Shown here piece after piece: positions 1-13,049 of a stretch of 64,000 nt of DNA. Below the pieces are notes generated by a model. It did no database searches. It was not told where the DNA came from and worked only from the letters and a program-made list of their open reading frames with translations. The stretch comes from Dirofilaria immitis (taxonomy: Eukaryota > Nematoda > Chromadorea > Rhabditida > Onchocercidae). The position numbers and the translations under genes were made by a program. Position 1 is the first letter of the stretch. The number at the start of each line of letters is the position of its first letter. The stretch lies in NCBI GenBank assembly GCA_024305405.1, contig JAKNDB010000070.1:1280001-1344000 (forward strand). The letters are read 5' to 3'.

Positions 1-380
1 TCATGTAGAATTTTTAAAAACAAACAAATTTGAAGTTTAGTAATTTCATATCAATCAGTATTAGTTATAAAAATATCAATATAATTTTTATCATTTTGAT
101 AAGCTTAGATTAAAATGATAATTATTTAGTAATAATTGTATTTTAATATTTATTATCATTTGATTACTAAATAAATCATTTTTTTCTAACAATTATTTTA
201 TAATATTTTTTGCAGAAAAAAATCAAAAATAAATAATATCAATAAATTAAAATTAGCTAATATTGGAAATGAAAAATTTTTCCTCTTATCAATCAAACAA
301 TTAATCAATTGATATAATTAAATTTTAACTTTAACTTATATAAGGAATTTGATTAAAGAACGAAAAAGAAAAACTCAAAG

Positions 381-506
381 AATTATAATCGAAATTATAA
401 TCGAAAACTCAAAAGTTATAATCGAAAACCCAAAAAATTGTAATCGAAAACTCAAAAAAATTATAATCGAAAACTCAAAAAATTATAATCGAAAACTCAA
501 AAATTA
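381..506. repeat. Minisatellite of about 23 bp
   Basis: Five to six copies of a unit like aattataatcgaaaactcaa; unit length varies by one to three A residues. Confidence 0.85.
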
Positions 507-1568
507 AGTAATCAACGGATTATATGTTAAAGTAAAATATAAAAATTTTGAAATGGTAAATGAATTTTTTGATAAATTTTGAAAAATTTTAACTTAACAT
601 TTAATTTGGAAATAAAAGTAATTATTCAAATTTTAATACTTAAAAACTTTTTGTAGGATATTAATAATAGTTTAACTAAAATGAGTACCATTAATTTAGA
701 GCAACGATTTTTTAATATAATTTTTAAAATATATTCTTTTATATTGTTAGAAAAAAATTTATTTAATATGAATGATATGGTTTATACTAAAAACGGAACT
801 AATTAATCCATTCAGGTTACTATATGTATGATGTGGTTTACACTAAATTCGAAACTAATTAATCTATTCAAAAAGTTATTAACCTATTTTGGTTACTAAT
901 CTATTCAGGTTAATTTATGAAAACGAAAAATTGCCTAATAAAAATTAGCCTAGCATTATGGGTTGCAAAATAAATTTGCACAAATTTAATTGTTGTAAAC
1001 AAATCATTTTAGTAAACATGTTTTCTTTTATTTCAAATACAAATTTGTTACTAAAATAATTAATTATAACCAGTTATCAAATATACCGTAATAATATGAA
1101 ATCAATTATAATTTATTAATGAAATATCGAATACTTAAAGGGAAAATTTATGCTGCAAAATTAGTAGTATTTATTCGAATTAATAATTAATTTAAATTAT
1201 ACTTTTATTTATTTTAATTAAATTAAAATTTATTATAAATTTAATTCGTTCAGCTTATTTGATAATATTTTAACAATTAAAATTACTAAATAATAGAAAT
1301 TGTTAGTTGTTGTAATTTGATAAATAATTACTAAAATTTTGTTAATTCTATTCTTTTTAATTTTTTAATTTCAAATTAATCGATAATTTAAATATGATAT
1401 TATAAAAGTAAATTAAATAGAATTATTTATAATTATTTCGAATTATAAATTAATTTTTAATGACTTTACGGTTCGTTAAAATAATTATTTTAAAAATTTA
1501 TTATTACTAAATAAATAGGATGGAAATTTTACAATCATTTTCTTTCCAATGATAACTATGATGTTTTT

Positions 1569-1613
1569 ACGTTTTTTTACGTACGCGTACTCAGCGTAAC
1601 GTTTCGTTTACGT
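1569..1613. other. CpG/ACGT cluster
   Basis: Eight CpG dinucleotides and several ACGT tetramers occur in 45 bases (tacgtacgcgtactcagcgt and flanks), in DNA where CpG is otherwise rare. Confidence 0.5.
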
Positions 1614-1726
1614 TAGATTTATTTTATGAATTTTTAAAAGCAAAAAAGAAATAGATTAACAAAATGAGAAATAGCTTATCAATATAAATATACGGTAATG
1701 ATAAATTGCTAAATTTTTTTCACATA

Positions 1727-1799
1727 ATATCATCCTGATTAAATGCTATCATCGGTTTTCTGATAGCATCATCAAAGTATCGATTAATCCGGATGATAT
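1727..1799. repeat. Nested inverted repeat
   Basis: Outer arms 1727-1742 and 1784-1799 match at 15 of 16 positions (ATATCATCCTGATTAA against ATATCATCCGGATTAA). Inner arms ATGCTATCA (1743-1751) and TGATAGCAT (1761-1769) match perfectly. The structure could fold as a hairpin or be a remnant of a small element. Confidence 0.7.
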
Positions 1800-1990
1800 G
1801 ATTAAATTATTCACTGCAATGATATTCATAGTATAATATATCTTTAATTAGCTAATACGATAATATTATCCTCCTTGATGATATGATGATCATAGTATTC
1901 GTTTAATCTTGATGATATGATCAAAATATTTATTATTTCTTATTTTTCCACTATAAGATATTTTTTTAATTAGTTAGAGAAGATATATCA

Positions 1991-2302
1991 ACCTCCTTAC
2001 TTAGCTATACGATCAAAGCATTGATCAAATCAGTGATAACATTAAAAAGTGATCAAAATATTTGAAGCATATAATATATCATAGTAGCTGATAAGATATA
2101 AATTAATTAAAAACGAATTCAATTAAAATTGTAAATGATAAATGATATGTAGTAGTAATCATTCTCCTTAATTAGTCATATGGTTAAAGTACTGATCAAA
2201 TCAGTGATAATATTAAAAAATCAGTAATAATAGTGATCGAAATATTTATTCTTTTAATATTTGATGCATATAATATATTAGAGTAGCTGATAAGATATAA
2301 AA
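1991..2302. repeat. Two diverged copies of a 110-140-bp unit
   Basis: Both copies share gatcaaatcagtgataa, then aaatattt, then gcatataatatat and tagctgataagatataa in the same order. The second copy has about 30 extra bases. Confidence 0.7.
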
Positions 2303-2503
2303 TGATAACAGGCTGATATGTAGTAAGTACTGAATACGGTATTATCACATTAAACCATATTTATTTATCATAACAAAAAAAAAAAATTTAAGCCAATTTA
2401 TTGATCGGATAAAATAAGGAATAGAATAAAATAATTTGTTTGAATGAATGGATAAGTTTAAGTAGTTGAAATAAGACAAATTTACAACAATTGTAGAAAG
2501 GAT

Positions 2504-2529
2504 GGGAGGGGAGAAGGGGGAAAAAAGGG
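2504..2529 (+). other. G-quadruplex motif
   Basis: The plus strand has G-runs of 3, 4, 5 and 3 separated by 1, 4 and 6 bases (GGGAGGGGAGAAGGGGG, then six A, then GGG). A GC-richer stretch with the palindrome AGCCGGCT follows (2579-2586). Confidence 0.65.
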
Positions 2530-2853
2530 ATATTAAAAGAAGCTTAAAAACGGCTAATCATGATCGTTGACGAAGTCTAGCCGGCTGATCCGTTTCGTTA
2601 AGACAACTTAACGTTCAATTATTTTTACCATTTGAAAATAGTCTCAGTAACATAAATTGATTAAAATTTGTCACAAAATTATCCCACCCCTTTTCATGCG
2701 CATTTTTATTATTTGATCATTTCAATGATATTTATCGATTCTCAGATTGTTTAATAATTTTCTATCAATATCGATTTTCATTCATTCTGATATATTTTGA
2801 TCAAAAAATTTTTTTTTTATATTTGTTAATCTTTTATGAATTTGATTTTTGAT

Positions 2854-2973
2854 CAATCGATTATAATAGTATGATTAATCGATTATAATAGTTTGATTAA
2901 TCGATTATAATATTTTGATTAATCGATTATAATATTTTGATTAATCGATTATAATATTTTGATTAATCGATTT
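2854..2973. repeat. 22-bp array of TAATCGATTA palindromes
   Basis: Six units start at 2854, 2876, 2898, 2920, 2942 and 2964, exactly 22 bp apart. Units 2-5 are perfect TAATCGATTA; the first and last each have one change. The spacers are tataatatttt-like. TAAT-NN-ATTA is the dimer site of paired-class homeodomains; regulatory use is an inference. Confidence 0.85.
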
Positions 2974-3699
2974 TCTATTTTTTTCTTTTATTCTTTTTGC
3001 TTCTTTAATTTGCATAATTTTTTTGTTTTATTAATTTTAATTTTTATTTTTTTAGTTTTTAAAATTAAACAAATGGGAGTATTTTTCCGAATCTAATCAA
3101 TAATTGATCAATCAATCAAATTAATAAATCAAATGATAGTTTTAATCCGATATAATTGATTTTTCTAATCGTGCAATTTTTGTTTCTATTAATTTTTATC
3201 ATTTGCTTAACTTTTTAAAAAATTTGACAAGTAAAAATATTCATTAACTAATCAATAATTGATTAATAAATCAATTATTTGATTTGTTGATCAATTGATG
3301 ATTTTGGAAATTATTTGAATTTTATATTACAGTATGCTTCTTCTCTTTGACTATTTTTTAATTTCTTAAAATTATTTTCAAAATTAAACCAATGAAAATA
3401 ATCATTAACTAACCAATAATAATAATAATCGATAAATGCAATCAACCAATTAATCAATCGATAATTTAGGAAATTGTTTAAAGTTTAGTATTGCAGGGAT
3501 ATTTCTCTCGAATATTGCTAACTATATCTTAGTAGAGTTTGCATATTTGCATATGAGCTTTAGATTGAGCATATTGATTTTGTGAAGAGAAAGCATAGAT
3601 AGATCTATCCATCTATAAATAGTGCATGAAAAGTAAACTTAAGGAAAAGTGAATCTATTAAATAGATAGAATATGAATAGTACAACAATTACTATCTAT

Positions 3700-3965
3700 C
3701 TTTCTATTAAGTATTTCGATATTCGATATAAATATTTCAAAAGATGCTTATTAGTATTGTTATCAACACCTACTATTTATTTTTCTATTAAGTATTTCGA
3801 TATTCGATATAAATATTTCAAAAGATGCTTATTAGTATTGTTATCAACACCTACTATTTATCTTTCTATTAAGTATTTCGATATTCGATATAAATATTTC
3901 AAAAAATGTTTATTATTCTTATCATTATTGCTATTAACACTTACTATTTTTCTATTAAGTATTTC
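3700..3965. repeat. 81-bp tandem repeat
   Basis: Three near-identical copies and a diverged fourth of an 81-bp unit beginning tctattaagtatttcgatat. Because 81 is divisible by three, an open frame of 104 codons runs through the array (IKYFDIRYKYFKRCLL repeated). I see no start context, intron signals or homology that would make it a gene. Confidence 0.85.
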
Positions 3966-4863
3966 GATATTTGCACATATATCATGAAATATTTATCGTT
4001 ATTATTATTAACATTTGCTGTCTATCTTCCTATTAGATATTCTGATATATATTTCGAGAGATGCTTATTACTATTATTATCAGTATTATTCTTATTATTA
4101 TTATCATCATTAACACTATCATTATTATATGAACAATTTTAATTATTCATTTTTATTCTTTTTCTTGAGCATTATGTTAGTATTACCAATCATTTTCCTT
4201 TATTATCAATTTAAATTTCTATAACTTAATAGAATTAAATTACAATACGATTTATCGAATTAGTATTATTCGAATTACTTAACTTTTTATCTTACAAAAG
4301 TTACAAATAAATTTATGAAAAGACAAAAGTTTTCGTCATTTTGTCATTCTAAAATAACGAGAGCATTACATTAATCATTGTAAAATAATAATAATAATAA
4401 TAGTAATAATATCAATATTAATAGGTAATAGTGCATTAAATGCATATTTTTACTCGAAAGTTATCGTAAAATTATCTTAATATAAGAGAAGGATACGGTA
4501 GAATGATTGATTGGTAACTGTATTTTCTCTACCGTATGAAATGATAAGAAAATAAAAAGAAAAGCGATGGATAGGATTGGAAACAATTAAAGTTTTGCAA
4601 TTTTATTTATAATATTTATAACAAAATTATCGTTTTAAAATTATTCCAAAATATCTCTTAATGATTGTTAAAGTTTAAAAGTTACTTCAAATCTTCGAAT
4701 TTTTATAAGTAAACGTAATATGTATTGCTTAAAATTTTACTTCTATCTCAATGTAATATGTAAAAATTAAATATGTAATATCAATAATTAAAATAATATT
4801 TCTCTAAAAATTTTTTTCCATCAGTCGTTTTGTATCACTATTATATTAATGCTTAAAATAATT

Positions 4864-5095
4864 TTAATCTTATTGTAGTAGCAAAAATAACGTAACATAC
4901 CAATAATAGACAATTTTTCTTACTGTAGCAGAAGAAAAATTTGACTTTGATCTCATTGTAGTAGCAAAAAATAATGTAAAATACCAATAATAGAAAAATT
5001 TTCTTACTGTGGCAGAAGGGAAGTTTAATTTCGATCTTATTGTATCAAAAAGTAACATATCAATAATGGACAATTTTTCTTACTGTAGCAGCATT
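4864..5095. repeat. Tandem repeat of about 80 bp
   Basis: Three copies of a unit with caattttTcttactgtagcag followed by attgtagtagc and ataccaataatag; the copies differ by small deletions. Confidence 0.75.
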
Positions 5096-5334
5096 ATCAA
5101 TAGCGATGTTATTCTAATGATAATCTGAAGAATGATAAAACAAAAAAAAACAGTTTTTGCAATGATTAATTTTCTCCAAAATTCTATCAGAATGATAAAT
5201 TCTGATACTGACATTCCTAAATAGAATGAAATTTAATTAATTATTATTTGTAAACAATATGTTGTGATAAAGTATGATTAGCAATCGTAAATAATAATTT
5301 AACGCTTATTCGTTATCATATAATTGCTGATACG

Positions 5335-5520
5335 TATGTTTGCATATTATTTTACATATGTATATATATCATCGTATATATACGTATGTGCGTATGCCCA
5401 AATTAATGTATACGTGTACGTATTGCGTGTGCATATTAATGTGTATGTATATTTGTATGCTTTCGTACACGTGTAAGTATTCACGTGTGCTTCTAAGCGT
5501 CCGTATACATATCAGTAATG
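5335..5520. other. Alternating purine-pyrimidine tract with two CACGTG boxes
   Basis: A run of tatgtatacgtgtacgta-like sequence rich in alternating R/Y steps, which can favour unusual helix forms. Two E-box palindromes CACGTG lie at 5468-5473 and 5482-5487. Confidence 0.5.
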
Positions 5521-5689
5521 TATAAAGGTATTTATCTGCTGATATATATATATGTGTAAAATTTGAAATTGCAATATAAAAGCTGGTTTTTATTGTGTGC
5601 TTAGAATATCGTATAAAATGAGGTCAGCAGTAGAATGATAATAACAAAATTTATTATTTTATGAATAATAACAATAATAATAATAACGA

Positions 5690-5765
5690 TGATGATGATA
5701 ATAAATGATGATAATGATGATGATGATAGATGGTAATGATAGATGGTAATGATGATGATGATGAT

Positions 5766-5824
<59 letters not shown>

Positions 5825-5825
5825 C
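5690..5825. repeat. (GAT)n microsatellite
   Basis: Interrupted then pure GAT repeats; a shorter GAT tract follows at 6,128-6,165. The long Ser, His and Met open frames here are repeat translation, not genes. Confidence 0.95.
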
Positions 5826-6339
5826 CATTGATAATGAGATGATGTCTTTTGAGCTACCGTAGTAAAACTAACCCCATTCATAATGGTTCATTTCTCATCA
5901 TCTCTTTCTCTATTAACTATATACGTATTACTACTACTAGTAACTACCATCTTCCTATTCTAAAAGCCTTCACATAAATTTGGATGATTTATGAATTGTC
6001 AATTATTATAATATATTAACCGATATGAAATTCTATCGCTAAAGGAATTTGTTAAAAGGGAGAGAAATTTGTTGAATTGAAATGAAATAAATTGAAAAGA
6101 GGATGAGAGAGGTATAGGAAAGAAGATGACAATGATGATGATGATGACGATGATGATGATTGATGAAATTGACGAAGAAAAGAATATAAATAAAACATTT
6201 CCATTCACTTCTATCACACAAAATATACCACAATTATATATCAAACCAAAATCATTTATTTTATTCCAATTCTATCACTTTGTTTAGACCAAAATGACAA
6301 TTTCATCCTATTTGCTGCGCTAAATAATTGACAATGATA

Positions 6340-6655
6340 ATAATAATAATAATAGTAATGATGGTGATGAAATGATATGATGATAAATAAGTATTATCAA
6401 TAAAATTGGCTAACTATAATAGTAATGAAGTGATATGATGATAAATAAGTATTATCAATGAAATTAGCAAACTATAATAGTGATGAAATGATATGATGAT
6501 AAATAAGTATTATCAATAAAATTGGCTAACTATAATAGTAATGAAGTGATACGATGATAACTAAGTAGCTATTATCAATAAAATTAATCAACTATGATAG
6601 TAATAAAGTGATATGATGATAACTAAGTATTATCAATAAAATTAGCTAACTTATA
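6340..6655. repeat. Tandem repeat of about 60 bp
   Basis: Five copies of a unit containing agtgatatgatgataaataa, then gtattatcaataaaatt, then ctaactataatag. Confidence 0.85.
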
Positions 6656-6959
6656 AATTGAGACTACTGAATAGATTTATTTTTTTTTCCAAACAGAAAT
6701 ATGTAAACAAAGAAGTAAATGAAAAATTTATAGTCGAAATGAAATGGTAATAGTAAAATTTTGCGAAATGAAAATGGATGAAATTTAAATATCAATTGAT
6801 TAGTTTAGTGTTCGATAATCAATATATATATATATATATATAGATGGATATTTTTTGATTCCATAAATTAGTTGGATTATTTTTTGATCCGATTATATCA
6901 AAAAAATATTCCAAATTAGCATCCGGGAAACATATCTTAAAACTTTGCAAAAACTGAAT

Positions 6960-7550
6960 CAAAATTATACATCCTTATATACATGTATGTATATAAGATA
7001 AAATATATTCTATCTTATCAATTAATTTGATAATATATATGTAAGGTAAAATATATTTTATCTTATCAGTTGATTTGATGAATATATATAAGGTAAAATA
7101 TATTTTATTTTATTGATGAATTTGATAAATATATATAAAGTAAAACATATTTTATCTTATCAATTAATTTGATAATATATTTTATCAAATAATTTGATAG
7201 TATATATATATATATATATATAAGGTAAAGTATATTTTATCTTATCAGTTGATTTGATAAATATATATAAGGTAAAATATATTCTATCTTATCAATTAAT
7301 TTCATAACACATATATAAGATAAAATATATTCTATCCTATCGATTAATTTGATATATGTATAAGACAAAATATATTTTATCTTTTATCTTATCAATTAAT
7401 TTGATAATATATATGTAAAGTAAAGTATATTTTATCATATCATTTAATGTGATATATATAAAAAGTAAATACATTCTATCTTATCAATTTATTTGATAAT
7501 ATATATAAGGTAAAATATATCTTATCAATTAATTTGATAGAATTAAATTA
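6960..7550. repeat. A+T minisatellite
   Basis: About ten imperfect copies of a unit like atataaggtaaaatatattt followed by tatcttatcaattaatttga, 50-60 bp long. Confidence 0.8.
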
Positions 7551-8689
7551 AACTTTTCATAAATTTAAAACGTAGAATAAATCAATTTGATATTAAATAA
7601 TAATAAATACATCCTTTCCTCCTTTTTTTTTTTGTTTTTTTTCGTTTAATATATGTAAATAATTAAGCATTTCAAATATTTTGCTTAGGAAAATAAAAAA
7701 AAAAATGACTTTTTAGAAGAAATCTTTAGTACGGTAAGTTTTAATACAATTTTATTTGACACATTTCGAAGAGAGAAAAAAAAGAGAAAATAAAAACGAA
7801 AGTCCTAAACCAATCATATCAAAAATTTATTTATTCCCATAGCTTACTTAGCAAATCATTTTGAACAAATAGTAAAAAAAAATTAACAAAAAAAAAAAAA
7901 GAAGAATGCCTAATTATATTTATCAATAAATATAATATATATAAATTGGAAATGGAAATAATTTGATAAAAAAATTATCATACAAATTTTATTTTATATT
8001 CCAATATCATTTTTTTATTTTATTTTGATAATTTTCTTTTTTATCAAAAATTTTATCATAATAATTATCATAATAAAATGATATTGAAAATTAAACAAAT
8101 TTTGATTTCATTTAAAATTATACCATTAATATTATCAGAAGAAAAATAAACGATAAAATGATTGTTTTAAATAAAATATCAATTATTTGCATAAAAATTA
8201 ATAAATAAGATAAGAAATGATAAAAGTATGATAATGATTAATTAAAAAGTAAACAATTTATTTATTAAACAAAAATAATTTGAATTGTGTAATTTAGCTA
8301 CATTGATATTAATACCTATTTTATAATATAATGTTTAAAGATAGCATTATTGATTGATTATTAGAATGTAATGTTAAAAGATCGCATTATTGATTGATTT
8401 CATTGAAATGTTCGATTTTGATTTTTGTTACTATTTACAAAAAGAAAAAAAGCTTACAAATATTTGAAAAACTTTTTTCTTTTCGTTTTTTTTTTTTGTT
8501 TCACCCTCTGTTACTTTTTCAACTTTATAAGAGCAAAAATATAAATAAAGATTGGTACACAAAATGAATGAGGTTTTCGAGATATTTGATTTTGCTCATT
8601 TGCTACAATTGTAGGTTAATACGGGATCGTATAAAGTTTGTATACCAAATTACCACTACTACCGATTACTACTATACTATTGCTACTAC

Positions 8690-9440
8690 TTATAGTACGA
8701 TATTAGATCGAGAGATAATAATAATAATATTAATAATGATGATAGTAATGATGATGATGACGATGATAATAATAATAATATTAATAGTAATAATAATGAT
8801 GATGACGATGATAATAACAATTTTAATAATGATGATGATAATGATAATAATAATGATAATGATGATGAGCTATTGCTACCATTGTAGTATGATATTAAAT
8901 CGAGAGATAATAATAATATTAATAATGATGATAATAATGATGATGATGATGACGACGATAATAATAATATTAATAGTGATAATAATGATGACGATAATAA
9001 TCGTAATAATGATAATGATGATGAGCTATTGCTACTACTGTAGTATGATATTAAATCGAGAGATAATAATAATAATATTAATAATGGTGATAATGAAGAT
9101 AATAATGAGGATAATAATAACGATGACAATGATAACGATGATAATAATAATGATAATATTATAATGATGATGATAATAGTGATGATAATAATGATAACAA
9201 TGATGAGCTATTGCTACTACTATAGTACGACGTTAAATCCAGAGATAATAATATTAATAATAATAATAATGGTGATAATGATGATGATGGCAATAATAAT
9301 AATGATAATGATGATAAACTATTGCTACTGCTACAGTACGTTGTTAAATCTAGAGATAATAATATTAATAATGATAATAATATGATGATGATAATGATAA
9401 TATTGATAATAATAATGATAGTGATGATGATAAGTGTGAA
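8690..9440. repeat. Composite GAT/AAT satellite with a conserved spacer
   Basis: Trinucleotide tracts of AAT/GAT are interrupted five times, about every 115-190 bp, by a conserved spacer: gagctattgctactac, tgtagtaYgatRttaaatc, gagagataataat. The 198-codon open frame on the plus strand and 147-codon frame on the minus strand exist only because the tracts are trinucleotide repeats. Confidence 0.9.
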
Positions 9441-10962
9441 AGGTTGAAGAATAGATGAATGAAAAGTGATGGTAAAAGTGAGAGAAGGTATGACAAATTG
9501 ACTTTATGAACTTTGGGATAAAGTTTTACGGATGAATGCCTTTCGATCAACAATACCTTTTGCTCTGAGTTGAGAAGAATTTTTGGAAGTAACGAAAATG
9601 AAGCTAATATGTTATGAAAGAAATTTTAAATAAGCTAAAATTATTTTTTATATATATTAAAATTAATTAATTATTTAATTAATTAAGTAATTAATTAATT
9701 AATAATATTAATAAATATGATTATTAATTGAAAGAGTTTTCTCATCGGATATACGGTAATAATATTATTATTGTTCGAACTAATTTACTCTACAACAATC
9801 CGAAATAGGAGAAAGAAAAATGATAATAATTGATAATTAAAATTAAAATTAATTTCTTCGCCATTAATATCATAAATTATCATTCATTCAAAAATGAGCA
9901 ATTTTTATCATACTGTAACAAAACGATCTGAAATAAGTATGAGAAATGATAATTGATAATAAAAAAAAAAAATTAAAATTAAATTAATTTCCAATTTTTA
10001 TCACACCATCATATCTGTGATCATATCTGTGAGTTAAATAGAATGAAAAATGATAATTGATAATAAAAAAAAAAAAAAAAGAAAATTAAAATTAAATTAA
10101 TTCCTCACTCAAATACTATAAATTATTATTTGGCAAAGAATAAAAATGAATGACTAATTTTTTTCTTTTCTTTACCAAAAATTTTTATCAATAAAAATTT
10201 GGGGAAAAAAAAAAAAAAGAGGAAAGAAAAGAATCGATTAAATTTGCGGTAATTTATTATCATAACGAATTTTTATCTGTATGCAAATGTAATATGCTTG
10301 CCCTTTCGTTTATTTATTTATTTATTTCTTTTCTTTTTTCGAAATTGTTGGTTTAAAAAAAAAAAAAAAAAAAAAAGAACGAAATCGTTGTTTTGTAGCT
10401 CTTAGATATTTATATTTGATAATATAATTTTATACTTAATTTAATTTAATTGTATCAAATTAATTTTATAATTATTATCGCTATATTTTTATGTTATAAT
10501 TAATATTTGATTAATTGTATTTATAGCCAAAAGGAATTCATTTTATTTTAAAATTTTTTTCATAAAATTAAATTTTATTTATTTGAATTTTTAAAATTTT
10601 GTCGAAAAATTTATTTATTTTAGCCATTCCAAAGTATTAGTTTTATTTAGAGAATTTTGATAAATTTAAATTATTTTCTTTCTACAAAATATCAAATTGG
10701 AAACAAAAAAAAACAAATATATTCAAATTTAAATTCAATTTAAATTTGAACATCGAATGAATAAATTGAATCGAATTAAATAAATTTATGTTTTTTAATC
10801 AAAACTATTTTACGTCTAATTTATATTATTTCGTTCTTTTCTTTTTCCTTTTTAAATTTAAATTTGAAATGAATTAAATGATTAAAGCTTAATTTTAACT
10901 ATTTTCATAATAATATTATAATTATAATATCAATTGAATATGTATAATATATAATATATGTA

Positions 10963-10995
10963 TCTCTCTCTCTCTCTCTCTCCTTCTCTCTCTCT
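10963..10995. repeat. (TC)n microsatellite
   Basis: A CT-rich dinucleotide run with one interruption. Similar (GA)/(CT) tracts occur at 20,370-20,398, 50,349-50,411, 54,366-54,421, 59,890-59,920, 60,905-60,937 and 61,190-61,230. Confidence 0.9.
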
Positions 10996-11314
10996 TTTAA
11001 TTCCAATTTTTGTTAAAATTTCATTTTAATTATTTAATTTCTTCTTATTATTTTAATTATAATTTTATATAATTTAAAAATTCTTTTTTGTCTTAAATTA
11101 AAAGAAAATATTATTTGTTCAAATTTTTTTTATTTTATTTATATAAAAATTTTACGAAATTTGAATTATTTTATTTATTTAAATTTAAAACGAAAAAAAT
11201 ATTTTTATAATTTAAAAGAATAAAAGTATTAAAAAAAAAAAAATTCGTTTATTTCAAAATTATAACTTTTAAACTTTGTTTTTTTTAATTCGAAATTGAA
11301 CTAAGGGTGAAAAT

Positions 11315-11470
11315 TACGTATTTGACGTATATAATTCGAATAATATGAAAAAATACGTATTTGACGTAAATGATTCGAGTAATAGGAAAAATACTATAAT
11401 AATAATAGGTATTTATATCCTTTTATTTGTTAATTAGAAATAGGAAAATCACGTATTTGACGTAAATAAT
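11315..11470. repeat. Three copies of a TACGTA-TTTGACGTA unit
   Basis: The unit TACGTATTTGACGTA occurs at 11,315 and 11,354, and as CACGTATTTGACGTAAAT at 11,450. Each holds TGACGTA(A/T), a CRE/bZIP-like site, followed by an attcg or attca box. Confidence 0.6.
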
Positions 11471-13049
11471 TCATTATAAATTTAGCGTAAATAATCTATA
11501 GCGAAATTATAGAGCATTAATAATTTCTGTTTAATCTATCAATTTTGTTTTCAATTATAAATTAGAAGAGTGAATGAATAAATAATGAAAATAATTGATG
11601 TTGATAGTAATAATAACAATAACAATAATAATAATAATGATAATGATAATAATAACAATAGTGATGATAATAATGATGGATAATGGATAATAGTAGTAAT
11701 GGATGATGTAATTTTAGTGATAATTTTTGTCAATAATAATAACACTAATAATAATGATAATAGCTAATAGTAATAATAATAATATATTTTAGTCAACAAA
11801 CGAAAGCTTAGGCTTTAATTGATGATCTTAAATTAGCTCATCATCTTTTACATTTATATTATTTGGCCTAAAATGATTTCTCGACAAAGTGTATGACGAA
11901 GGATGGATGACTACCGTGTGAAATTTGCATATGGCCAGACTAGCTTATATAGGCCATTAAGTCAATTCCTTTCTTTTTCCATTTAATAGGCCCCTCAAGC
12001 TCTTTCTTTCAATTTGCTAACTAGTTAGCCAAACAAATTATATGAAGTATTGGCTAGAAATATCGATAGAGCCTATTTAAAAAAAAAAAAAAAAAATTAC
12101 GGTGTAAAATTTTCTATCTAAGTTTATTTTTATTTGCTCGCATAAATTTTTCGTAAATAAACAGAATTATTCGCAAATAATTTCAATCAAATACCAATCA
12201 ATAATTAAAAATCAAAATATAATAAATAATAATTAGCAAAAGAAAAAAAATAAACAAATAAATATCTAACAATATAAACAAAGAAAAAAACAACATTGAA
12301 ATTATTGAAATAATCGAAAAATAAACAAATATAAAATTAGAAAAAATTTTGATAAAAATTTTCACTTTTTTTTAATTCTTCATATTGATTTTTTTATTTT
12401 GTTTTTATTGTTGATATTGATTAAAGATTATTTTTTTTTATTCTTGATATTGATCGAAGATTATTTTATTTTTATTCTTCATATTGATTGAAGATTAAAT
12501 TTGATGACCATCTGGATAAGTTTTTTTCGTTTCTTTTTTTTTTTTTTTTTTTTTGTAGCTCTAACATATCCGCTAGATATTATATAATTTTTGTTTGTTC
12601 AAGTGATTTCTCTCTCATCTACATTAGCATAAATGATAAGCGGTAACAGAAGAAGAAACACAATGTTTTGATGAATTATGTCGAGAAAGTAAAAAGAAAA
12701 AGGTAAAAAGATTTGGTATAATATTTCGTTAGTAAAAATCTTCAATACGATTAATTAATTAATTAATTGGCAATTAATTGAGACAATAATTTTTTTTCAT
12801 TTGCATTTATATCAATCATTTCTGATTAATTTGTTCATTTTACTATTTACGTATTTTTTTGTATCGAAAAATTAATTAATTTTTATTAATTAATATAAAT
12901 TAAATATTTCATAATCGTTTTACGTTTTTCGATTCTTTTTTTGATAGTTTTTTTATTTATTCGTAAAATTATTTTTGCATATTTATAGTAATTATTTTAA
13001 AGTTTATTAATAAAACTTTTATTATAATTATTATTTGAATAATTAAATT

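Noticed and set aside
8568..9164. 198-codon plus-strand frame and 147-codon minus-strand frame
   Set aside because: Trinucleotide satellite translation (poly Ile/Met and poly Ser/Leu), open on both strands for compositional reasons.
11800..11830. Telomere-like TTAGGC word
   Set aside because: Only isolated single copies (for example in aagcttaggctttaat); no tandem telomeric repeat.
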